Numbered from the stretch's first letter, positions 11,059 through 22,704 are shown. The stretch: DNA of 64,000 nucleotides from Ryuthela nishihirai (GCA_038380435.1 JAWZYU010000013.1:67288446-67352445), one strand, 5' to 3'. Notes: generated by a model not told the origin, from the sequence alone. Program-made: numbers and translations.

Positions 11059-12141
11059 TTCGTGTTTCGAAATAAGTGGATATTTATCACATATATTTAA
11101 TTTTTCGCTTTAATTACTTAATCGTAATTAAACGTATCTATTTGCTGTTCTATTCAAAAACATTTTTCATTAGAGTCGTTTTGTTAACGATTACTGATTC
11201 TGCAGTTCTAACAACTTTTTGAAACAACATATTTTAAGGCGTGGAAAGAGCTAGACAAAAATATCAATCGTTTTGCATTACCTGTTATCAGAACTCATCC
11301 CACAGCACTTAGAAGGAAATAAACTAACAAATCAAACGACTTAATAATTTCCTTGATATAGAAACTAATATCACAATGCATACATATTTTCCAGTTGGCA
11401 AATTCAGGTTCAAAACAGATTTTAATATGGTAGATGGCTGAACGAGAAAATTTATCCATAATGCTGCATTTTCTTTTAGTTTATCTACATGAATGAAAGC
11501 GTTTACGCTTTCTGTACGATTCGAATCCTGACTCCTTTGCTTAGCAAACAGTGACCTTTCAGTTACATATATAGTTTGCATAAAATCGAACGTAAGTACT
11601 TCGTTAAGGATTTTCTACATATTTTGACTGAACCGTGAAATTCCCTCTAATCTACTAAATTCCCAGCTTTTGTGAAGTGATTTAATAATATGTATTAATG
11701 AAAGCTAAAGTCAGCTAGGTAACCACACCGAAACCTTGATGCTTAATTTGCTGTCCCATGTAAATTCGTTATTCCCAAACTCCAGTATTAGTTAGTTTCG
11801 TCTCAATAGTAAATGTAGGGCAGAAGTTTGTCCAGAGTGTTGGGTTCGTATTGGAAACGATATTGGCTTCTGTGCTTGGATGGCGAGTCAAGGTCATTGT
11901 GTCTCGGTCAGTCAGCTCAGTTGCGTGAAGCCAATATCCGAAGGAGGGAGGTGGAATATCCGCTCACAGATCTATATCGGGACTTGTAGGGGCAAACTTG
12001 CGATCAGATGACGTCTCGCGCTTATTGGAGCGGTTGACAAGTGGAGTAGACGATATGCTCCCATTAGGAACAGAAGGAGGGGGGAGGGGACATGCAAATG
12101 AAGAATGGTGTATAGGAGTGATGAGAACCTGGTTCGAGGAT
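11059..12141. other. No supported gene; GC rises toward 12 kb
   Basis: The first 800 bp are AT-rich and featureless. From about 11880 the composition becomes more GC- and CpG-rich, leading into the possible promoter. A minus-strand frame at 11964-12191 shows no domain. Confidence 0.45.
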
Positions 12142-12307
12142 CTTATATAAGGATTCAGTTCGATAACATTCGGTTTATTTAAGTTCGCCAAGAGAGTATA
12201 AACCCAAGACTATTATTGACTTTGCCGTTGTCTTCACAGAGTGTGTTTGAACTGTCAGCCTCTTCTAAGTGTACTGATACGTACGTTCTTCTGCCGAAGC
12301 AGAAAAG
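12142..12307 (+). promoter_or_regulatory. Candidate promoter and non-coding first exon with splice donor
   Basis: A CpG-richer block leads to CTTATATAAGG (12142-12152) with TCAGTTC just after it. A second TATA-like GAGTATAAACC lies at about 12196. About 110 bp further on, the sequence AGAAAAG|GTGAGTAA gives a near-perfect splice donor, with GT at 12308. This layout suits a capped non-coding exon on the plus strand. Alternatives are an unrecognised LTR, which would also carry a TATA box, or chance. No downstream acceptor can be tied to it; the signal-peptide exon at 63634 is on the same strand but 51 kb away. Confidence 0.35.
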
Positions 12308-12317
12308 GTGAGTAATT

Positions 12318-13430
12318 TTTCAGCTACTCTTTTCGTCGCATTTTTTTTTCTAACCCATGTTTCCTGGCACAAAGTAATGAATAACCTAAACGACTATGAG
12401 TAATTCCTAGAGGCTTTACATAGGAAAAAACTCTTCTACACGAGGAGATGATTTCGTCTTAATACAGTTAGCCAATTCAGCCAGTAAAGGTTTTTATAAA
12501 ATTCTAGCAGAAATGCCCGGCATTCAACAGATCGGTCCCAAATTTGATATAGTGTTTCCACTGAGTTCTGACTTGGTAGGGTTTAGACTCCGTGTTCCTA
12601 GTAGCTGCGGTGGGTAGGGTTTAAATTCGCCTCTGGAGCTCTTCTGTTGGAGCCCTACCGTAGCCTACCTTACGAATGGGTAGTCGAAAGTTATGTATGG
12701 AGTAGTACGTTATCAATGCACAAAGTTATCAAAGGACAGACATTACGTGCAGGACTGGTTAAGATATTTTGGCCCTGGAAAAATCAAAATATAATTCCCC
12801 CCTGCCCCCTACGTCGCGATCAGGGCTACGTTTTCTAATAGACAGGAACAAATTTGGTGCATGAGCAAATTTATTCCTGAGCATACGCAACAATGATAAA
12901 AATTAAAAATTAAAATTTTTGTATTAAGAAGGGGGAAAACGTTCGTGCCGTTGGCTTAATGTAATATTATTCTTTTTATGTATTTACAATTTTTTTTTAT
13001 AAAGTACATCTACAATTTCACTCAAGAATTGCAAAAAACAAACTAATAATTTTACATGGTTAAAAAGATTCATTAAAGTATAATAAATTGCAAATGTTTC
13101 CAAACAAGTCTTATCTACAATCGTGCGAATGGGACAATAATATTAGGTATCTTGTAGAGATAATAGTTATGTTTTAATAACCATTGTTAGAGTTATGTTT
13201 TAATAACCAAATTTGTCATCCCTTCATCTCTGCTTCTTTCTCCCTTTTATTGGACTTTTTCCCAAACTTTTAAATAGTTACCTCCTTAAACGTGAGGCCC
13301 CTCCTTGAGGGTGTGGCCCCCAATCGTGGCTGGGTTGAAATAAAGTTGATGTTTATTAATCCATCCCCGGTTTCGAGGCCAACTTTTGGCGGTGGACCCA
13401 ATTTTGTGGGGTGGAAACCCTAACAGTAAA
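12318..13430. other. No supported gene
   Basis: Mixed composition with no recognisable coding sequence. At about 13285-13430 runs such as GGCCCCTCCTTGAGGGTG suggest eroded repeat DNA, but I cannot assign it. Confidence 0.45.
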
Positions 13431-13687
13431 CTAAGTTATGGTGAAATGAAGTTGCACACGAAATTGGTGTTTCTAGCTCTGACTGTCTTAGAGGAGATAT
13501 CGAACAAACAGGCAGACAAAGCAGACAGGCAGACAAACTTTCTATTATATATATATAGAAACTAGCAGGTTTACCCGGAGTTGTTTGGGTCTGAAACTTT
13601 CAAAAATGTAGAGTAGATGACACTTTCCAAGTCGCAAGCTTTCATTTGGCATATAACATTACACTCAATCTCCTTCCCCTCCGAGGT
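13431..13687 (+). repeat. Dispersed repeat with CAGACA run and TATATA box
   Basis: A run of CAGACA-type units (about 13505-13540) is followed by AACTTTCTATTATATATATA and then ACTAGCAGGTTTACCCGGAG. Similar AAACTTTCTTCTTTACATAT sequence occurs at about 15325, and CATTTGGCATATAA-like words recur at 13640, 45830 and 45970, so this is a multi-copy, probably transposon-derived, sequence. The element class is not resolved. Confidence 0.45.
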
Positions 13688-14060
13688 GCGAGGCGGGGGC
13701 TCAGTAGGTAGCGTGCCAGACACGTAATCTAAAATTCCTAGGTTCGAGTCCCAGCTGGGTTATCGTTGAGATTTATGTCCACATACTCCCCGCCCTGACC
13801 AAGGTCAGTAGGGAACATCGATGGGCTTGGATAGGCCGCCGTCCATCGGATGGGACGTTAAGTCTTGGCACCGTGTGTGGGAGAGCCATACTCTGTGCAC
13901 GTTAAAGAACCCAATGGATGGTTTTGAAGGGAGACTACAATCTGTCTCCCAACAGCTGTTCCGATGGGTCCAAACCTTCTCTGAGCCTTCGGGGTCCTTG
14001 TGGCCTGGACATTTAGCACATTTTGTGCAAAAAAGTGCCGTTCAGAAGTAAAACAACCCA
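13688..14060 (+). mobile_element. tRNA-derived SINE, family 1, diverged copy
   Basis: It is collinear with the copy at 10242-10619: an eroded A box (GGGGCTCAGTAGGTAGCG), a B box (GGTTCGAGTCC), the body and the AAAACAACCC end. It has accumulated substitutions and small indels. The flanks CTTCCCCTCCGA and CTCCCCCTTCGG may be a decayed target duplication. It is inserted in the dispersed repeat described on its left. Confidence 0.85.
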
Positions 14061-14816
14061 ACCTCCCCCTTCGGTTATTTTTTTTTTCTCTCTCTCTCTT
14101 TAAGGGGAGAAAGAAATGGACATAGTTCGAGGTACCCATTATTCTTCCCACTTCAGAAGTTTCTATCTAAGCCAAAACCGGAATTTCCTCGCTTAGATAA
14201 TCGAACTTTTCAAATCACCTCGTACCCACCAGAGTTCCTCGGATACAATTTGCCAGGCATATGCAACTTTATAGCAAAAGAAAATTAACTGTGGTCTAAG
14301 GTGCGTAAAAAAATTGAAGGTGCTGAAGAATTATTATTATTTAACAAAAATATTTATTACTTAGCATAATATTTAAAACAATTATTAATTATCTGTATAT
14401 ACTTTTATTATCTTTTGCATATTTTTCAAATTAAGTTAATGATTGTAACTTTCGATGCGAATTTAGTTTTTGAATCTCTCGTTCTGCTCAAGCTTAATTA
14501 GAACGATTTCAATATACACGGACGTTCGCGCTCTCAGAAAACAGAACAATGAGTTTATCATTTTTGATGCATTCATTATTTGAAATGTATTGGTGGCAAC
14601 AGTTATTTTGAATAATTTTCAATTGTTAATGTTTAACCATGCAAAATCGGATATTAGTATAGTCTGATGCATTCCTTTTTCAAATTTATTAGTGGAAACA
14701 GTTATTTGAAATAAATTTCAACCGTTAATGTTAAGTCTATGGGAATTTTGAGAAATTCAAACCCACCCACCCCAATTTCGGTTGACTCTGACGGGTTCGC
14801 AAATAGCTAATATTCT
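14061..14816. other. Repeat remnant and AT-rich DNA
   Basis: After a T-rich and (TC)n tract at 14078-14102 the sequence includes an imperfect direct repeat: GATGCATTCATTATTTGAAA near 14566 and a related stretch near 14666, each followed by AACAGTTATTT and AACATTAACGGTTG-like words. No gene. Confidence 0.4.
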
Positions 14817-14827
14817 TCCCCTGGGTG

Positions 14828-15218
14828 GGGGCTGGGGTGGCTCAGTCGGTAGCGCGTCAGGCTCGTAATCTGTAGTTCCCACGTTCGAGTCCCAGCTGGG
14901 TCAGCGTTGAGATTTATCTCCGCAAAATACCCCGCCCTGTCCACGGTCAGTAGGGGAACCGATGGGCTTGGAAAGGCCGCCGTCCGTCGGATGGGACGTT
15001 AAGCCGTGGCCCCGTGTGCGGGAGAGCCATACCCTGTGCACGTTAAAGAACACGCTGGATGGCCTTGACGGGAGGCTACCATCTGTCTCCCAACAGCTAT
15101 TCCAGCTATCCCTTCCCCAACCTTCTCTGAGCCTTCGGGGTCCATGTGACCTGGCCATTTAGCCCATTGTGTGCAGAAAAGTGCCGTTCAGAGGTAAAAC
15201 AACACAACCCAACCCAAA
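14828..15218 (+). mobile_element. tRNA-derived SINE, family 1, full length
   Basis: A full-length copy with A box TGGCTCAGTCGG, B box GTTCGAGTCCC, the family body and terminal AAAACAACACAACCC. The perfect 11-bp flanks TCCCCTGGGTG at 14817-14827 and 15219-15229 are the target duplication. It is very similar to the copy at 10242. Confidence 0.92.
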
Positions 15219-15401
15219 TCCCCTGGGTGAAGGGAACGTTTATGGAAAAGTTTGAAGCCTCTAGCTCTGATGAAGACCGAGTGCATAAGCGGACAGACAC
15301 ACACAAAAACAAATAAACAAGCAAACTTTCTTCTTTACATATTAGATATAGTTTCAGAGAACGTTTGGTGTGCAAAATGAAATAACCTTCATCTTCTCCA
15401 C

Positions 15402-15650
15402 AAGACGTAGATTCAAGTTCCCTCTGTGCCAGCGTCTCGGCTAATTCCCGCCATGCCCTCGGTGAGAAACGGGACCCCTTTGGGCATGGAAACAACACCG
15501 TTCGTCGGATGAAATGCTCAGCTCTGACCCCATATATAGGAGTGCCATGCGGTGTGTACGTTAAAGAACCCGCTGGATCGCTTTAAGGAGAGACCTCTGC
15601 TCCTATACAGCTGTTCAGTTGGTCTCCTTTTCCAAAGTTATCTGAGTGAA
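15402..15650 (+). repeat. Distant relative of SINE family 1
   Basis: It keeps a B-box-like AGATTCAAGTTCCC and the central blocks of family 1, notably GTACGTTAAAGAACCCGCTG and ATACAGCTGTTCAGTTGGTC. The head and the intervening sequence differ strongly. It is either a very old copy or a separate SINE family that shares the same central domain. Confidence 0.65.
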
Positions 15651-16545
15651 TCCTCCCTCACGCATGCTTTTAACGTTAGACACATTTGTTTACGGTACTT
15701 CAATCCTGAGTAGTGTTTTGCATATTCTACATCACTTTCGTGCATTTCTATCTTCGGAGATTTGCGATGTCACGTTTGTTTTCATTTGTTGCTTGATTTA
15801 TCTAAATCAGTGTATATATTTTAGACAGTTTTAGACCTGAACAACGTCGGGTAAATCCGCTGTGCCTGTTAGACTTGACTAAAATAATCTGAAAAAATTT
15901 AAATTAAATTCTGAAGGACACAAAATTTTAACATATTTCTGGACTCAATACCTTTCCAGAAAATTGTATGACGCATTTTTTTCGTAGGGAGAGGGTGGTG
16001 GTGGGGGGTCATTAGACAACCCCCTATTATATCGAAAATCAAGTCCCTTTCTTTATTGGATCCGGAGATAAAGTTTAAGATGTAATTTTTTTATACTATT
16101 CTATTTTGGCATTTCTTTATTTAACCTAACAGGTTCAGACCTGCAATAAAGACCCAAATGTTTGATTCTTTGGTCCCAAATTCCTCTTACTGGTTTCTCC
16201 ATGCTACCCGTGTTACGTTAAATATTCGACTCTCTAGCTGTAATAGAACCCAAGATCGAGTTTAAGACCACAGGGGGAGATACTCGATTCCATCTCACCA
16301 AATATTTTGCAGGCGATGTGTTAGTATTGATACAAAAAAAAAACTTTTAATGCAAAAGCTTGAAACAAATTTTGGTATTTTCTGTCAAATTTCATAGAAA
16401 AGCAATTTTAAAAATTTAAATATTATAATCAAGCAAATATGGATAATTAATAACTTTTATACAAATATTCACCTTGTCTATTTCTTTGATTAATGATTTT
16501 TAATGATGGATTTAAAGCGTGAGAGTTTTAACGCTGACTTTTTAT
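15651..16545. other. No supported gene
   Basis: AT-rich, featureless sequence. A G-rich run (GGGAGAGGGTGGTGGTGGGG) occurs at 15988-16007. Confidence 0.5.
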
Positions 16546-16617
16546 GTACTGATAGAGCAGATAAAGAATGTACTGATAGTGCAGATAAAGAATGTACTGA
16601 TAGAGCAGATAATGAAT
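16546..16617. repeat. 24-bp tandem repeat, three copies
   Basis: Three head-to-tail copies of a 24-bp unit starting GTACTGATAGAGCAGATAAA. The second copy has one change (AGTGC for AGAGC) and the third diverges at its end. An open frame through it reflects the repeat, not a gene. Confidence 0.9.
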
Positions 16618-16975
16618 TCACTACTTTCCTATATCACTGAGGTTTTTTATGAAAATCAGATTTCTGGAGCAACTTCATGTCTCGCTATAGACACGGATAT
16701 GACTAAACAGTTTTCAATAACTTTAACCCCTCTTTAAACACGCAGAGGAAATTATTGCATTTTAATATTGAACGCACAAACATTTAGGAATATTACGCCA
16801 TGTCTCATTTATGCATATTACAGATTATTCAGTACATAGTTTTCATATTGATACTTTTATGAAACTGAATATATGCAATATTCCAACTAATCCCTTCATT
16901 TATATCCATCGATTTTTATAATTCATCATATGAATGAATATAAACGTGTGGAAGAAAGTATTTAATACTTGTTTA

Positions 16976-17189
16976 CAGGGCCGAATCTAGAAAAAAATCG
17001 AGGGGGGGGAGAGGCAAGAGATTGAATTTTCAATGCATTATAACATTTCCCAATCCGTTTTACAGATTTAAAAAAATAATTATATATGAAATATAAAGAA
17101 TTTTGATAATCTTTTTTCCTCTAGTATCGTTACTAATATTCTGAGAGGGAGCATGGCCCACTTGCTCCTATCCCCTAGATCCGGCCCTG
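16976..17189. mobile_element. hAT MITE, 214 bp
   Basis: The left terminus CAGGGCCGAATCTAG and the reverse complement of the right terminus CAGGGCCGGATCTAG differ by one base. A perfect 8-bp target duplication CTTGTTTA lies at 16968-16975 and 17190-17197. The interior has a G-rich left side and a C-rich right side, with no coding capacity. The perfect flanks suggest a fairly recent insertion. Confidence 0.9.
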
Positions 17190-17207
17190 CTTGTTTATAA
17201 TCTAGAC

Positions 17208-17431
17208 TATGGGTTCTCAACGTGGGATACGAGTACCCCTTGGAGGTACGTTGTAAAACGTTTTAGGGTACGCCGTGAGAGGTCAAAAGTCGCTAGACAT
17301 ATGTTATATATGTGTGTTTTTATTCCCATTGCTATACTATTACTGTAGTTTTATCTATCTATACAAGGAGTACGCCAGTTACATACACATTTCCAGGGGG
17401 TACGTGAAACATAAAAGGTTGAGAACCACTG
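17208..17431. mobile_element. hAT MITE of a second family, 224 bp
   Basis: It begins TATGGGTTCTCAACGTGGGA and ends GGTTGAGAACCACTG, giving hAT-like inverted termini of the CAGTGGTTCTCAACC type. The flanks ATCTAGAC (17200-17207) and ATCATGAC (17432-17439) match at 6 of 8. The body carries GTACGCC and TACGTG motifs near both ends. A truncated relative lies at 8341. It sits only ten bases right of the hAT MITE at 16976-17189. Confidence 0.8.
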
Positions 17432-17439
17432 ATCATGAC

Positions 17440-19839
17440 GCACATACTATCACTAAAAAACATTTCATAGAAATCAATAAGCGCATTAATCATAAATCCG
17501 TAAGAATTGAAATCTTGTTTTGCAAAGGCGATATATTATTTTTGCATCTTATATTAAGCAAAATTAAATTACTTGAGTAAAGAGTAAAAGTTAAGCATAG
17601 AATGAACGTTACAGGTTTTTTCCAGCCTACATAAAAAAGCAATATTGAAATAGCAGAAACTTACGTGAACCTAAGGAACTAAAGTGCACATTAAGGATCA
17701 ATGATGTTGCGCTGATTTTAGTCACTTAGTGGCGGTTTTTTTATTGGTTCTTTACAAACAAAGGGTAGCTTGAAACTTTTACCAAACCGTGAAAGAAGTG
17801 CAAAAAGGGAAATAAAAGTCTACTGCAGCACGGTGATTGATAGTCGGTCTGGGGCCCGTTCCAACCAATATCTAAAGGGGACACACGACAATTTTGAACG
17901 CATTGCTTCACTGAATAGGTATTAAACGGAAACAACAAAACGGAAAAAATGCTTCAGGAAACAAAATTTTATGTGAATTACGATTTTCTAATCATTCTAA
18001 ATTAAGGGGTTTAAATTAATATTTTAGCGTATATTATAGAAAATGTTGATGTAGTACTAGTAGTAGTAGCAGTAGACATCCAATGGACCTAAATGACGAC
18101 AGACTGAAATATTTAGATATTACGAAGAGTTTTCAGCATTTAAAAAAAATATCCCAAATGGGAAAAAAAAACATACATATATTGCAATGGCTTTCTTCCT
18201 ATTCATGGAATGCAAAACAAAGGATGTTCTTCTATTTCTCGTATTAATCAGACAAATCTTATTATCAGAATTGAAATTTCGAATGAAAATGACCGAAGTT
18301 AAATTTTTATGGGATATGAAATTATCAAATGCAATATTCAACCCTTTCCAAGTATGTGAAATTTATTTAAGAGTTTGTTTTTAAAGAAATCAAGAATATT
18401 AATTTAGCAAAGTAATAACTCAGTATCTGTGCTTTAAACAGTAATTTAATGAATACTTCCTCTAACGGCGAAATACAACCTGTACACACTGCTAAGGCCA
18501 TACCAGTTGTTAAAATATTGAAATACCTCCGTACCAGTTGTTATATAGTATAATAATAACTACGATAAAAGGTAAAATCAAATTAAGTTTATTACATGTA
18601 CATATATATTTGTACATTTATGCAGATGAACAGAGAATGCATTTATATATTTGGACATTTATGCAGATGAACAACATATTCATATATTTGCTTGTGAAGT
18701 GATATTAATTTAATTAATAATATAAATTCTCATATAAGCTCATTAGTTCAAGCTAATTGTCGTAGGATGTCACGACGACTACCGATAAATGGGTCTCCTG
18801 TTGTAGCAACATCTGAGAAACATTCGTAACACTATCTCCCAGTTCAATCCGTATCACTTGTTGTATACTGACGTATGGCAATGAGGCTGGTTGCGAATCC
18901 GTTAGGAAGTGCTCTGTTCTTTAGGGGAATTACCAGGTTATCATTAACCTCGAATTACGCAGTTGCTACTGCTTCTAATTAGTTTAGTTTTTACTTTTAC
19001 CGTACCGGTTGTTAAATATTTTGAATGTCACCCCTGCTTCAAGTGCTCTAAATTTACGGGCAGGCCATGCTTTCATTCAATAACCTTGTGACTTTGTTGT
19101 TAACGATTGAGAAACGAAAGAATAAAAATATGAACGAAGCAAAATAGTTGACCTTTCAGCGGATGCTCTTCAATCTGTTTTTTTTCAACTTTTTTAAACC
19201 ATTAAAAGGGCATTAATATTCATTAAAATTATTTTGCTTGCTAAAGGCATTACATTTTGAAGATTGCTCGACATCTCGGACTATTATTCAGCTTAGTGCC
19301 ATGGTAATTGCTTTATAAGTCTTATCTTTGGTTAAATTAGGGATTATTACTTCTAATTTCCCATGACTGATTCTGAATAGGACACATGCGTCGAAGCTAT
19401 CGGCAAATAAATGACAGTTTTATAAAAAAAATGACTGTACAGTTTCGCTTCTTTGAACGATTAGTCATTTCCATACTTTTAGTTCATTGCAACGGATTTG
19501 TAAATCCTATACTAACTATTGTTTAGCTATGTTTTACTAAATTGGACAGTTTATTTCGGAAAAACAATAATTTTTTTTAAAATTGAGATTAAATAGTAAT
19601 TGCTGAATGATTTTTGCATACCTAGACAGGGACTTACCCGGGGGGTAGGGGGAGGGAACAGGAGGTCGGGACCTTTGAAATAAGAAACAATTATCTTTGC
19701 ATAATTTTATTTTAGCCCCATAGTATACGTCCGCTACTAAAAAATAGATTAAAATAAAATTATAATTATCTTTTTCCATATAGAATATTAGTGGTATAAT
19801 CTACTGGACAGCGTTTCAATTTGTATACGGCCCCCTAAG
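17440..19839. other. AT-rich DNA with minor tandem repeats
   Basis: No gene recognised. There is a (TAG)n microsatellite at about 18052-18076. A two-copy tandem of about 43 bp with the word ACATTTATGCAGATGAACA lies at 18606-18690. The word ACCAGTTGTTA recurs at 18500 and 18530, with a relative at 19003 (ACCGGTTGTTA). A G-rich patch at 19635-19660 looks like an eroded MITE end. Confidence 0.5.
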
Positions 19840-19929
19840 CTTCTACCATAAATCTGTGCAGCGATATTGGTGTGCACAGCCCGATGAGCGATGAGTGTGT
19901 GACAGCATCACCAGCCAATTGTCCAGCCC

Positions 19930-20210
19930 TACCGTAGAGAAAGTGGCGCTTCTCTTCACACTGAAAGCCCATAAATATTGAAACCTGGTGCTAGAGGGAT
20001 TGGCACGAGTTGACTTTGAAGACTTACTAGAAACCGTCAAGGTGGCCAACGACCTCTCTCAGTGGCCTCTTCATCGCCGAGTTCCTGTCGGGCTTTCATC
20101 TCTACCTGGGACTGGATCTCCTGTTCGACATCATGCCCCGTCAACTCCAGTATCGGTCCCAGAGTCTGTCGTAATGGTTTTACACTTCACGCAAGGCATT
20201 GCCGGATACC
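19930..20210 (+). pseudogene. Decayed protein segment, unknown family
   Basis: The plus-strand reading includes KVALLFTLKAHKY, a stop, then NLVLEGLARVDFEDLLETVK and VANDLSQWPLHRRVP. After a frameshift near 20085 it continues GFHLYLGLDLLFDIMPRQL. The rhythm of hydrophobic and charged residues and the composition are protein-like, and the pieces join smoothly when the frame changes, so this is a real gene remnant. I do not recognise the family; a structural role in the surrounding element is only a guess. Confidence 0.5.
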
Positions 20211-20291
20211 CTTAGCTTTATGGACTTTTATAATTTTATGAAGGTTATCGTCTCCTTTGCTAGCATTCGTGTGGACTGAATCCTCACAGAT

Positions 20292-20830
20292 ATGTGTAAG
20301 ATAGGTTTTAGTTGTGTGCCAGAGCAGAGTAGAATACAGTATGTCTGCTGTGTCTTAGATTTAAACGGTTTCACAGTGAAGGGGAAATTTCTGACCTGGC
20401 AGCTGGGTTATTCGGACTGTAGGGGCCTGATAGGTGTTTACACATTTGATCTTTCCTTCGTGACTGACAGTGTATTTAACACGTGACCATACATGTCATT
20501 ATACCTTCGTCTCGGTGAAGTGGTTTTGGGAATACGACTGCCTGGATGATATTGTGCGACACATCCACGAAAAGTGCTTCTGTCATCGCTTAAAAGGGAG
20601 GGTTCTATGAGAAACTTCTATTGGACAGTCTCTGCCTAGACTCACTTGATTTAGAAATATTTGGCTGTCCACGTTTCAAAGACTTACCTAAAATACCTGG
20701 AACAGATTGTGGTTATAACAAGGGTTGTGACGTGCATTGTTCTCAAGCCGAGACAGCAGCATTTAGTGCATGGATGAACGAGTATATCGAAAAACATCAC
20801 GTGCACTCACAATGTATCGCGTATTAATCG
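20292..20830 (+). pseudogene. RNase H/exonuclease-like protein remnant of an unnamed arthropod family
   Basis: The first part (20292-20486) contains CCVLDLNGFTVKGKF, then WQLGY and VYTFDL. The second part, in other frames to 20826, gives WEYDCLDDIVRHIHEKC, then LDLEIFGCPRFKDLP and CGYNKGCDVHCSQAETAAF. From memory this order (acidic D-x-x-G-F start, an F/W-rich middle, a D-L-E-x-x-x-C-P block, then a Cys/His-rich end) matches a widespread uncharacterised arthropod protein found in mobile or viral-derived elements, plausibly with an RNase H-like exonuclease fold. At least two frameshifts break it. Function is inference. Confidence 0.5.
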
Positions 20831-20939
20831 GACTGCCACACAATCAATTAGCGGTTTTTCCTTTGTGAAACTTATTTGAAAAAGACCATACCTATTTTAG
20901 TGAAGATCCAGGGCCTGTTGAAGATTCTACCTTATCGAG

Positions 20940-21259
20940 CGAGATTCTCTTCCTATTAATGGAAACTGGGTAACTGTCGAAGAAAACCCTCCATGTATTA
21001 AGAAAGATAATCGATCTTACAAGAAACCAAAATGCTGGAAAGACCCAGAAGCGTTCATCTCTCCTGTAACTCTTCCTCCTCCCTCAACCCCAATGCGAGC
21101 CCCTGCTCTCAAGACAAAACGTAGATGGAAAATGACGTGGAAGTCGGTACTGCCCAAGTATGAGGATTCTCCGCTAGAGGCACAACCATTGCAACCTAGG
21201 GGAGAGAAACGTGACACTACCGCCACACAACTGAGACTTAAACGGCTGAAAAATCTGTA
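20940..21259 (+). pseudogene. Proline- and lysine-rich C-terminal segment
   Basis: An open reading from about 20955 to the stop at 21257 includes NGNWVTVEENPPCIKKDN, then PVTLPPPSTPMRAPALK, TKRRWKMTWKSVLPKYED and a basic end (QLRLKRLKNL). It probably belongs to a protein of the surrounding element. Low-complexity composition prevents a family call. Its stop is 86 bases before the SINE insertion. Confidence 0.45.
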
Positions 21260-21345
21260 GACCTCCATTAGTTTCGCCATGCCGCTTACTAGTGCACACT
21301 CCTATCCTCTCAGAGATGAAATTTTCATCATGACTAGACTGTACC

Positions 21346-21594
21346 TTGGGTTGGGATGTTTTACCTCTGAGCGGCACTTTTTTGCACACCATGGGCTAAA
21401 TGGCCAGGTCACATGGACCTCCAAGGCTAAGAGAAGGTTGGGGGAGGGGACCCACTGGAACAGCTGTTGGGAGACAGATGGTAACCTCCCGTCAAGGCCA
21501 TCCAGTGTGTTCTTTAACGTGCACAGGTTATGGCTCTCCCACACACGGGGCCACGCAATAACGTCCCATCCGACGGACGGCGGCCTTTTCAAGC
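21346..21594 (-). mobile_element. tRNA-derived SINE, family 1, 5'-truncated, inverted
   Basis: It reads on the minus strand from the GGCCGCCGTCCGTCGGATG body block to the terminal AAAACATCCC and lacks the tRNA head, so it is 5' truncated, as expected of target-primed reverse transcription. The 12-bp duplication CTAGACTGTACC flanks it at 21334-21345 and 21595-21606. It entered the GC-rich element, so that element was already present when this SINE family was active. Confidence 0.92.
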
Positions 21595-22009
21595 CTAGAC
21601 TGTACCATGAAAGGCTCCAGGTACACACACCCTCCCGGAGTGGCAGGAATTACTAGCTTTGTCGGACAGATCTCTATGTTGCGATCTTGTGCAACCACCG
21701 CAATTCCCGGTTCCGCCTGACAGCACTACCTGGTTTAAGAAAAGCCATGACTATCTGGAGCCGGGGGCAAGGAATACGCCCTATAGGCGCACCTCAACCC
21801 CGGCCTCACATGGCAGCAGTCCTATAGAAGGAAAGCTAACCACCGGAAGAAACCTAACTTTAATCTATTCCCCGGTTTGCAAATGTGCAAGGATATAAAG
21901 ATCCAAGCTCGATCGGCACCCGGGGTGGAGACTCTTAGTAAGACCCAGACTTTTTGGACGGCTCGTGCCTACTAGGCAGGAGGAACCTTTCGACGGAGCC
22001 GTCGAACTG

Positions 22010-22704
22010 ACCACCCAAGGTCCCTGAAAGGTGAGGTCTCCGACGCCGTCACCACCCGACCGGCAATCAAGCCGGCCAGCAGCGTCTTCAACCTCGGTTG
22101 GCCTTGGCCATGTCCAACCGGCTCCCAACCCGGTCGGCACAGCCTTCAGCCGGGTTGCTGGGCCCTAGGCCCCCCCCACCACGACAAGGTGGTCCCCTTC
22201 GATGTCGCCAATTCCACCGAAAGAGAGACTTAGTTCGTGACGAACAACCTAAAATTATGCAATTACTATAACAGAAACAGGAGCCGACGACTCAACATCA
22301 TCAAATCACTACCGGGCTTGACATCTTGGGGCGTGAACTTTGCCTTGAACCAATGGAATGAAATGCGAAACCGCCGCAATTATGAAAAGAACAGTTTGGA
22401 CCATAACTGCAGAACTGATGTTAATTTTCACCTGCGTAATGCCATCGCCAAGCAGAGAGACCTTCTACTAGCTTTTGACTCCCCCACGGAGCAGGGTCGA
22501 GAACATTTGAAGCAGCTATTGACGGATATTGTCGACCACGATCTAATTCAAGCCTTGCTACCCGCGACTAGGATCATAGAGTCCGATAATAAAGAACATT
22601 GTGTAAATACTTATTTGGACGATGCAGTGCGTTCATTGAACATTGATGCTATGCTAATGTATTTGTGGATACCGCATGGGCTCGAGGCCTGCTCTGTTAC
22701 GTAG
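22010..22704 (+). pseudogene. Remnant of a large protein, possible structural protein
   Basis: One plus-strand frame runs from about 22010, with one stop near 22230, to the stop at 22702. The N-terminal part is rich in proline, serine and glycine; then come LNIIKSLPGLTSWGVNFALN, RDLLLAFDSPTEQGREHLKQ and DHDLIQALLPATRIIESDN. The last 155 codons are uninterrupted. I know no named family with these words. The Pro-rich linker followed by a compact helical domain resembles structural proteins of viruses and large transposons, but that is inference from composition and context only. Confidence 0.45.

Noticed and set aside
21865..22140. Minus-strand 91-codon frame in the GC-rich block
   Set aside because: The plus strand joins smoothly to a recognisable protein-like frame; the minus frame is a GC-composition artefact.
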